A stretch of DNA of 64,000 bases, taken from positions 43,659,717 to 43,723,716 of the forward strand of contig OZ020305.1 of assembly GCA_963971305.1 (NCBI GenBank). The letters run 5' to 3'. The stretch comes from Arcuatula senhousia (Eukaryota > Mollusca > Bivalvia > Mytilida > Mytilidae). The position numbers and the translations under genes were made by a program. This document shows positions 56,622 through 64,000 of this stretch, in pieces. Every line of letters starts with the position of its first letter. Position 1 is the first letter of the stretch. The notes below the pieces were generated by a model, which was given only the letters and a program-made list of their open reading frames with translations, made no database searches and was not told the DNA's origin.

Positions 56622-57689
56622 AGCAAAATTTATTGTCTAGAACTTTGTTGTAATTTTTATTTATTAATTAAACAATTACAGTTTAAATATTGTCTTCCGT
56701 TTACTGACCCTTTTATTATATTTAACTACTAGCGGTATTCATTGTGCCGTAAGTCCTTTTTTTAGACCTGGGTACATTAATATAGGTTGAACGTTAAAAA
56801 ATAACGCACATAAGACGGATGATATTGCCTACCTATAACCTATGTTATACATGTAACACATGATTAGTAACTTTGTGATGTCAAAAGAACATGAAAAACA
56901 GGAGGCTTTAAGTGCTGCCATAAAACTGACTTACACTTACATTACAAAAAAGATGTTCAAACTATGATTAAAGTTAACTGCATACATTTGCAGACAAAAT
57001 GATAAAATGTTTTTATTTGGATCAAGCATTAAAGACAGATAAATCTATTGATGAAATTAACTTAAGCGATTTCAAGTTTTAATTTGAACATTATGCTGCT
57101 AGATTGGATCTAGCTGTCATTTCAATTAGACAAATGCACATCAGACAAATGTATTTATTTTTATATACGTCTGTAATTTACTTAAACGGCATTTTATCGG
57201 CAGTGTTTTTTCTCTTAAATATTTTTCATCAGTTAGCAGCTTGACCTATTTGTCAAAGAGCTATAATTCAACATTGGCCGAAAAAAAGCTGCCTTTTATT
57301 TTTTTCAAGTCCATATTTCCAAATTTATTTGGCAGAAACATTAAAGCTGCAGATTATTCCGTTACGTACTTCATTGATTGACTGTCCGTCTGTCTTCTTT
57401 GCTCTTCATTGATGCAGCTGCTTATATATATAACATATTAAACATATTTTATGAAAAAAGGCGCAATGAGTAGATCAGAAGCAGATTTGTCCTTTAAATG
57501 TAGCCGTCCTATATTTTTCCTATAGTATAAAAATCTTATTTTCAAAAATTTTACTTTTTTCTATTTGAATACTAAATATCTAAACCATTGAAAATTATTA
57601 TTCCAAATTGTCAGACCATATTTCAGATAAGCTGTTCCTGATAGTATATCTTACATATGTAACATCTCTGATGTGTAGCTAAAACCATG
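56622..57689. other. AT-rich sequence, remainder of the hammerhead repeat and unknown
   Basis: The first ~40 bp continue the hammerhead-bearing repeat. After that no feature was recognised. Confidence 0.45.
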
Positions 57690-57800
57690 CTCATAATTAC
57701 ACCAAATTATACCAAGTCAGGACCATTGCGGTCTACGATTTTTCCGGTGTATTTTCTTTTTGGTCTTAGTTTCATCATCCAAGTTCGGTAGTTTTGTGAC
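57690..57800 (+). mobile_element. R1 tail fragment, + orientation
   Basis: ACCAAGTCAGGACCATTGC and CCAAGTTCGGTAGTTTTGTG are the complements of the R1 words found at 26885, 32720 and 63170. This is the only R1 copy in the window on this strand. Confidence 0.55.
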
Positions 57801-59188
57801 CATTTTATTGAAGATTGCTTTTCATTTGTAATGACAGACGAAAGATTTGCTAGCATTTCTAAAAAAATGCATAGACGATCACTAATGTGATCATTCTCGT
57901 CGTAAAGTCTATAAGTTAATATAACAGCTATTTAATGCTTGTTCATGGGACAGTCAAACTTTTGTGCCTTCGGTGCTCTTGAGATGATTTGAAACAGTTG
58001 CTCTAGCCTCAGGCAACAGCTGCTAAATCTCCAGCACCTCTTATTAATAGTTTTGACTGCTCCATGTTCAGACAATGAATAACTGATAACAATGAATATA
58101 TACATGTATCGATGCACTCGTGTTTACTTTTTCTTTTGACAATATTATGACATCAGAAAAGAAATTTTCAGACACTGAACATGCTGAAGTATTGAATAAA
58201 TTTATACAATTCTTAAGTTTTGAAAATCATACAGAAGTCAAAGTCTTAAGGTAGAGCCTGGCACTTGGGTCAAAAACTAATTTGTCAATAGATTTTAAAA
58301 TTGGCATAAATGTCCTAAATGATGTACTCTTTCATATTAATTTGATTAAAAATTCATGGGTTTCTTCCCTACTTTTCGAGTTAAATCAAGTTAAACTATC
58401 ATTATTTTTTTATGAATTATATAGGAAAAGCCATAAAAACACACAAAAATGTTCCATTAATTTTATTCTTGTCAATAGATTTCCCTTATTTTTGACATTT
58501 TATAGATCTTGCAACAATTCATCATCTTGAATCAATTTAAAGTGGGGTTTCTTCTTTTGATTTTTACATACAAGCAAAGATGGGAGCCAAAAGCGAAGAC
58601 TTTTCATGATTTTTGCCAAATTACCTCCCTTGACCATACCCTAGCTAAGAATTTATAATACTTTTAGAATACCAATTTTAACCATATTGATAAATGTGCC
58701 TGAACTAGGTATAAGGATTCTTAAGACACAGAAATCTCAAAATATTTTTCAAATTTCATTTTATTTTGGGCAAGTCTCAACATAAACATGTGAATGGATA
58801 TGACTGAAATTTTATCACACAATGAGGGAGAAACTGATCAGTGATTTTCCTCATGTACATGTAAATGGTTCAAATCAAAATTGATTTTTTTAATAGTGTT
58901 TACACAAGTAAATGTACGAGTTTGAACATTTACATTTATCAAGCTGCTCAACACTGGTTACATGTAACACTGATAAATATAAAATATTCTTTTGCATTCC
59001 ATCAGTTTTCCCCATTTTTTCGCAATACTAATGACATATAAAGAGATATTGTAAGGATTTACTCTGGCAAGGAGATTATTAAACTTTTTTCTGATCGTTA
59101 TTTTTGCATTGTTCTGACCCTACAAAAGAAATATATGGAGAAACAATCTTTGTTGTGCATTTGTCTTTGCAACAAGCGTTTAAAGAAG
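57801..59188. other. AT-rich sequence without a recognised feature
   Basis: Short frames only. No repeat family was recognised. Confidence 0.45.
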
Positions 59189-59300
59189 AAAATGAGATGT
59201 GGAATAAGTGTACGCGACTCAACCTACAATATAAACGACAATTTAAAAAATCCACAATGGAAAACAGCCAACGGCGTTCAATGTGACGCTGCTTGCTGTT
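59189..59300 (+). repeat. Segment shared with 39848-39960
   Basis: A copy of the GAGATGTGGAA.AAGTGTACGCGAC to ACAATGGAAAACAGC segment. Frames of 60-80 codons cross it, but no domain is recognisable and I leave the function open. Confidence 0.4.
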
Positions 59301-59459
59301 TTTCAATTGGCCCTGGATTAAAAATAACGAGTACTGATTGTGACGGCAGCCGTCACAGATGTTCCCCAAACGAATAAGAGCTGGTACCTTAAATCAGCAA
59401 AAATACAGCCTTTTTCAGTTTTATAGAATGTGCAAATGATGTAAAAATATAGAATATAA

Positions 59460-60235
59460 TATGTATAATGTTCATGGCATTTTCAATGATGTGTTTTTAT
59501 ATATGCCATCTTGGATAAATTTTGGCGCCCATCTTGGATTTAGAAATTTCACGTTTTTGCATTTTACAGAAAAACTGTAAATATCTCTTTAGAACTTTTT
59601 AAATACTTTTGTAGTACTTATCAAGCTCTATAATACCACTAAGTTTCAAGGTGCTGATGACTTGGGTTACTGAGATATGACAATGTCCTATATAATGAAC
59701 TTTTGCTATTTATTTAAAAAAAGCGGCCATTGAAAAAATTTCGAAGTCCTTATGGACACCTCTGATGTGGAGCATTACTCGCAACATCAAAATCTACCAG
59801 AATATTAATTTTTAGCAAAATCCAAGCACTTTTAAATTTTGGCGGCCATCTTGGATTTTGAAATTTCACATTTTCGCATTTTGCGGAATAATCGTAAACA
59901 TCGTTTCAAAATTTTTTTTGATATTTTTGTAGTACTCATCAAGTTCTATAATCCTAACGAGATTCATGGTCCCGACCACCTAGGTTACCAAGATATAGCA
60001 ATGTCCTATATAATGAACTTTCGCTGTTTACTCGGAAACGGCGGCCATTTTGAAAATTTCGAAAACGCTGTGCACACCTCTGATATGTGCCCTATCACTG
60101 TGGAAAGTTTCATAAAGCTCAGTCTTCACATCTCTTTGGCTATACCCGGACAAGCGTTTGGCAGAGTGCGGAAGAAGAAGAAGAAGAAGAAACGGAGTAA
60201 AAACAATATGTTCCCACACTTCGTTTGGGGAACAT
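59460..60235 (-). mobile_element. Hairpin-headed (TTC)n element of the stack family, reversed
   Basis: On the - strand the head hairpin ATGTTCCCCAAACGA..GTGGGAACAT (60235-60208) is followed by ATTGTTTTTACTCCGTTTC and (TTC)n (60191-60168). This is the E1-E7 leader with TTC in place of TTA. The body has two units about 317 bp apart with GGCGGCCATCTTGGAT and ACACCTCTGAT.TG words. No 3' terminal hairpin was found at the left, so that edge is approximate and the copy may be truncated. Confidence 0.65.
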
Positions 60236-60488
60236 AATTAACATATGATTCGAGCCCAATCCTAAAGTGCAATGAAAGTCCCTCATCTTGACAAAAAAAA
60301 AAACAAAAAAAAAACAATTAACATGAGTTCGATGAAATACAAACAAAACAAGTTCTGACTATTTTCATGAAAAAAAATCAACTTCAGAGTATTAAGCTCA
60401 TAAAAAGCTTGTTTAAAATCAAATCACTTGGACATAGACTACGCAGTCAGAAAGGTGGTCAGAACGAGACAAAAGAATATAAGAATCT

Positions 60489-60638
60489 AACACCGGTGTT
60501 AGGGCAAGATAAGGAAATCTCCGACACCCCGAGGGTAAGATTTCAAGTCTGCAACGAGGCTCTGCCGAGTTGCAGATGTAAAGAAATCTTACCCAAGGGT
60601 GTCGGAGATTTCCTTATCTTGCCCTAATCATCGGTGTT
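60489..60638. repeat. 150-bp near-perfect palindrome
   Basis: The left arm (60489-60544, AACACCGGTGTTAGGGCAAG onward) is mirrored by the right arm (60583-60638) with few mismatches. The loop itself contains a stem TCTGCAAC/GTTGCAGA. Transcription from either strand would give a long hairpin. It could be a small foldback MITE. Confidence 0.8.
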
Positions 60639-61602
60639 TGATTATTTTTCTCACTAAACCCGTAAATTGTACAACATGGATTTGTTTACAAAACATAGCG
60701 TGACGTAAACAATAGAGTTACGTCCCTTGGAAACTGCACGAGGCTATCTCACATGGGGGGTGTGAGACAGAAAAATCTCACACCGCTAAAAATAGGAACT
60801 GTCCTGTCCAAAAAGTGAGAATATGCGCTCTCCAGTATATATAAGATAAAATTTAATTCGGGGTGTTTACATGTACGTAGTAACTACGGGCTTTAAAAAG
60901 TATATTGAAGTTACTTTTTAAATAAAATATGTAATAAAATATGTAAAATGAAATTAAAAAACACCGACTCTGCCTTGGTTTATTAAATATGCAACGAGAA
61001 GAGAGCACATTTCTTGTGTAAAGCGATATTATGGGGTCCGATTTCCTTTACGACAAATACATCATGCTCCAAAAAAGTACACACAAAAAATATCCAACAG
61101 ATAAAATTCCATTCTTTTTTATAACAAAGTCCTGAACCCGTCGCTATAGCAGAATTTTTAAAATGAATGTTCAAAGTTATGCTTATTTCATTAGTTATGT
61201 TTTAAACTCTACCTTTCTAAATATAGAAATTTCTCTCATAAAATAAATAAATATTGAGAGTATCTCAACCCCATCTAAAACTAGCAATAGTCCACTCGAC
61301 TTGCTAGTTTTTTTTTCTTGAATTTTGCAATACATATAAGACCTTAACTGATAAAAATGTTTAAGTTGTACTTTTTATTAATATAATGAATATCTTTGAA
61401 AAGGAATGATAATAAAGAATATAAAATGACTTTTTAGAATGGGGAGACCTGTCAAGTGAGGCTTGTTCGATTTATATACCCCTTTATTAGCCTAGAAACG
61501 TTTTAGACTTGCTTGTCACAAAAAACTTCCTTCTTCGATTTCCCTTAAATTTTGAGAACACAAAAAGCTGAGTATTGATTGTCATCTGTCAAAGTATGTA
61601 AC
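60639..61602. other. Sequence without a recognised feature
   Basis: No gene or repeat family was recognised between the palindrome and the second foldback element. Confidence 0.45.
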
Positions 61603-62771
61603 TACGAAAGCCAAGAAGGCTCATACGACATTCGAGATTCGGAATTCGAGATTCGAAATTTGAGATTCGAGATTCGAAATATATACCGTATGAGTTGGGG
61701 TTTTTCGCGGGAGCCAAATTTCGCGATTTCCAACAAAATGGAAGGTATTTTTTTTCGCAGAATTCAATTTTCGTGATTATTTGTATGGAGGCATATACTG
61801 AATTTATCCTATTTACGATATTTTATTTTCGCGGTTTTTAAACTATCACAAAAAATTGAATATAAATACCCGAGAGAAAAAACACGTGTCATCAAGTTCT
61901 CGAATTTTGTTTAACTTCGCAGCTACTCAAATGGATGATTCATTTAGTGTGCCTTATGAAATTTGGGGATACCTAAGATGATAGGTGATATATATTGAAA
62001 TGATTTGTCCATGGGCGTTTGCCGAAGACCATCCACGTGGTGGGGAAGGTTCGTGGCTCTGGTTCAATTATAACTTGAATAGCTAACTATGGTGGAGGTG
62101 TGTCATGAGCTGGACGGCTTATGTCACACAGCGAGTACGCTACATGTAATAGGGATGTTTTGGCATGATATAGCAATTTTGGGCTTGGTTGCCGAAAATC
62201 CGCGCTATCTTTTTATAACTTGAAAGAAAGGACGGTTATTTCAACTACGAAACCTTTCCCGAATCTGCCTCTGCAGCATCTGATTAAAACAGTCAGATTA
62301 AAATTGAGTCAGGTGATTGGAAATACACATTAATAATACAAATCCGACCAAGACGCATACGTGGTTTGGCAAATATAACATTAAATCATGGTGGGTAAAT
62401 ATATCTAAATTACAAATAGAACAAAAAAATTATAATATATTGAGCTCATTAAAATTATGGAATTCACTGTTGAAATTTGGGATTTCTGGAATTTAATGGT
62501 GACCTCTTTGGTTGGTTATTAGTATATTGAATTTCGAGTTTCGAATCTCGAATTTCGAATTTCAAATCTCAAATTTCGAATCTCGTATCTCGAATTTCGT
62601 ATTTCGAATCTCGAATCTCGAATTTCGAATCTCGAATTTCGAATCTCGGATTTCGATAATTACGTTTTTAAAAGAACTATTTTGATTGGCACAGGATAAT
62701 AAAACAAGCAATCTAATTGGTTATAAGTATATTGACTTTCGAATCTCGAATGAGCCTTCTGGGCTTTCGTA
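61603..62771. mobile_element. Foldback element FB2 with minisatellite arms
   Basis: Ends are inverted copies: TACGAAAGCCAAGAAGGCTC at 61603 and, from 62771 on the other strand, TACGAAAGCCCAGAAGGCTC. TGTAAC flanks both directly (61597-61602 and 62772-62777), a perfect 6-bp target duplication. The left arm has a few CGAGATTCGAAAT-type units (61628-61680). The right arm (62527-62760) has many in inverted sense. The centre includes TTCGCG-rich sequence (61690-61860). FB1 shares the terminal TACGAAAG and the 6-bp duplication but not the arm repeat. Confidence 0.85.
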
Positions 62772-62777
62772 TGTAAC

Positions 62778-63159
62778 CTGTCGCACTTACCATTATTTTT
62801 TTTAAATTCAACATGTTATTACCCTCATAGAGTTCCGGTTATTCCCTAGAGATTATAAAAAAATACGTTTTTCTCACATTATTATCATTCTATGCGTTAA
62901 TATCCCAACGAAGACAACAAATACTATTGGGTCCATTCACTTGCACCCAAACTTGAAAATAAACACGACCTCCTTTATATTAATCTAAAGATTCAGTTGG
63001 TGACAGTTCAGCGCGTCACACAATAATGATGTGCATTTCAACTAAAATAAACATACAAAATATTCACTTGGAGATCATATTTTTTCAGCACTTTTCTGGC
63101 TGTAAATACAACATAAGTATATTGTACTTAAACACTTTATTTGATTTTTTTTTGGGGGG
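62778..63159. other. AT-rich spacer
   Basis: No feature recognised. A T-run and G-run (63147-63164) mark the edge of the next element. Confidence 0.5.
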
Positions 63160-63169
63160 GGGGGAACTA

Positions 63170-63600
63170 AAGGTAATAACACAATTAACGAACTTGAAGG
63201 ATTAATTTCCATGTCCAAGAGAAAAGAAAAAAACATTGAAGACATACCGGAAAAAATAAAGATAGCAATGGTCCTGACTTGATTCAGGCATTTCAAAAGA
63301 AATGGTGGGTTAAAAAAGGTTTTATGGCGCGCCAACCTTACCTTTTCCATTGTGGTCTTGGGGTTCGTTAATAACAAATAACGCAACACGTTTATGAAGA
63401 TATAATTGGGATATTGAGGTGATCATCTCAGTACAGCACTCAGCCTAACACTAGTCAAAACAATCACTAACCCTTACATTTAACATAATTTTCATATTTT
63501 TTCCACCAATTACTAAAAATTATTAAGAGATCGTATGAGACGTATTTTCTCATAAAACTGTTTCTGACTTTTTATAAGATAGCGCTGTCTCAGTGACCGA
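63170..63600 (-). mobile_element. 5'-truncated RT2-type Penelope element
   Basis: It contains the full R1 tail (GGTAATAAC edge, GGTCCTGACTTG, TTGAGGTGATCATCTCAGTA). Beyond it, at 63525-63600, GATCGTATGAGACGTATTTTC is the same sequence as in the RT2 C-terminus at 33086-33106. This confirms that R1 is the 3' UTR of the RT2 family. Confidence 0.65.
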
Positions 63601-63660
63601 CTATTATACCAAGGTTATTAATAAATATAAGCTCAACATTTCATGAAATTTCGTAACTCG

Positions 63661-63930
63661 TGTGTGTCCCATTAGACCAATAGCCCGCAGCAGGACTAAG
63701 CTTTTCGTTAAAATTCCACTAAAGAGCGCACACAACCTGACGTCCTGTCAGATCGCTTTGGCCGCAGTGCAACTGTGTAATTCACGAGGTTAAATGGTGT
63801 AGTCTTATCTTCTTGCATGTCGAAGTTGTCGTAGTATAATTAGGAAAACCTTAGCGAAAATATTAGCGGGTTGTATCATGTTAAAATATTGTCGCATTTC
63901 TCGCGCGTTAGACACTGCTGCAGATCTGTA
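63661..63930 (+). repeat. Dispersed repeat R3
   Basis: AAATTCCACTAAAGAGCGCAC, AACCTGACGTCCTGTCAG and CTCGCGCGTTAGACACTGC match the R3 copy at 25385 in order. Non-coding. Confidence 0.55.
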
Positions 63931-64000
63931 CAATAGTTGTACCCGTAAAGTCCAACGCATTAGGCTATGTTGATAGAGCCACACGGCTGACAAGCAAATT

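Noticed and set aside
59104..59377. Cysteine-rich 60-80-codon frames
   Set aside because: Only a ~110-bp part recurs elsewhere (39848) and no known domain is visible; recorded as a repeat instead of a gene.
1..64000. Endogenous virus or retrovirus-like elements
   Set aside because: No gag, protease, integrase, capsid or envelope-like frames and no paired LTRs were seen; the only polymerases are Penelope-type RTs.

Overview
The window looks like AT-rich nuclear DNA of a bivalve mollusc, most likely a marine mussel (Mytilus-like). The reasons are long introns, a split animal cell-surface gene, and many repeat families of a kind I associate with mussel genomes: hairpin-headed elements with microsatellites, Penelope-type reverse transcriptases and a hammerhead-ribozyme repeat. 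The species call is an inference. There are no bacterial-style operons, and no tRNA, rRNA or CRISPR array was seen.

1-13.3 kb: one convincing host gene on the + strand, coding for a two-Ig-domain cell-surface protein of the Dpr/DIP/lachesin (Wirin) type. Ig1 is split over two exons (2775-2893, 4824-5040). A 24-nt micro-exon (9223-9246) precedes the Ig2 exon (9842-10162). A 27-nt micro-exon (11287-11313, tandem acceptor) and a last exon (12154-12284) with a short hydrophobic membrane-anchor tail follow. The phases agree at every junction. The signal-peptide exon is uncertain (weak candidate at 137-185). The introns carry a hairpin-headed element (3761-4790) and a 1.5-kb terminal-inverted-repeat element (7569-9094).

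13.36-21.9 kb: a stack of seven rolling-circle-like (Helitron/Helentron-type) non-autonomous elements, E1-E7. Each was inserted into the (TTA)n tract of its host, and 5' and 3' ends pair like balanced brackets: E1(E2(E3(E4),E5(E6(E7)))). Several carry arrays of a ~127-bp unit with a GGCGGCCATTTTCAAAATGG palindrome.

22-48 kb: a repeat graveyard. It holds a foldback element with minisatellite arms and a 6-bp target duplication (25751-26310), a second foldback-like element enclosing an intact hammerhead ribozyme (29992-30040, - strand), and a Penelope-type RT pseudogene split by another one in the opposite direction (32.1-34.4 kb). It also holds a broken PIF/Harbinger transposase (38.7-39.8 kb), a second copy of the hairpin-headed element (40152-41526), and 5'-truncated Penelope-type tails.

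49.5-54.9 kb: a 5.3-kb AT-rich unit bounded by ~184-bp near-identical inverted repeats, with a 36-bp minisatellite inside and no convincing gene. 55-64 kb: a third hairpin-headed element family, a hammerhead copy with a mutated core, an inverted-orientation (GAA)n element, a 150-bp palindrome, a second foldback element (61603-62771) with the same termini as the first and its own 6-bp target duplication, and more Penelope-type tails.

Apart from the Ig gene, nothing here looks like a working host protein gene. The sequence is mainly a record of nested transposition.
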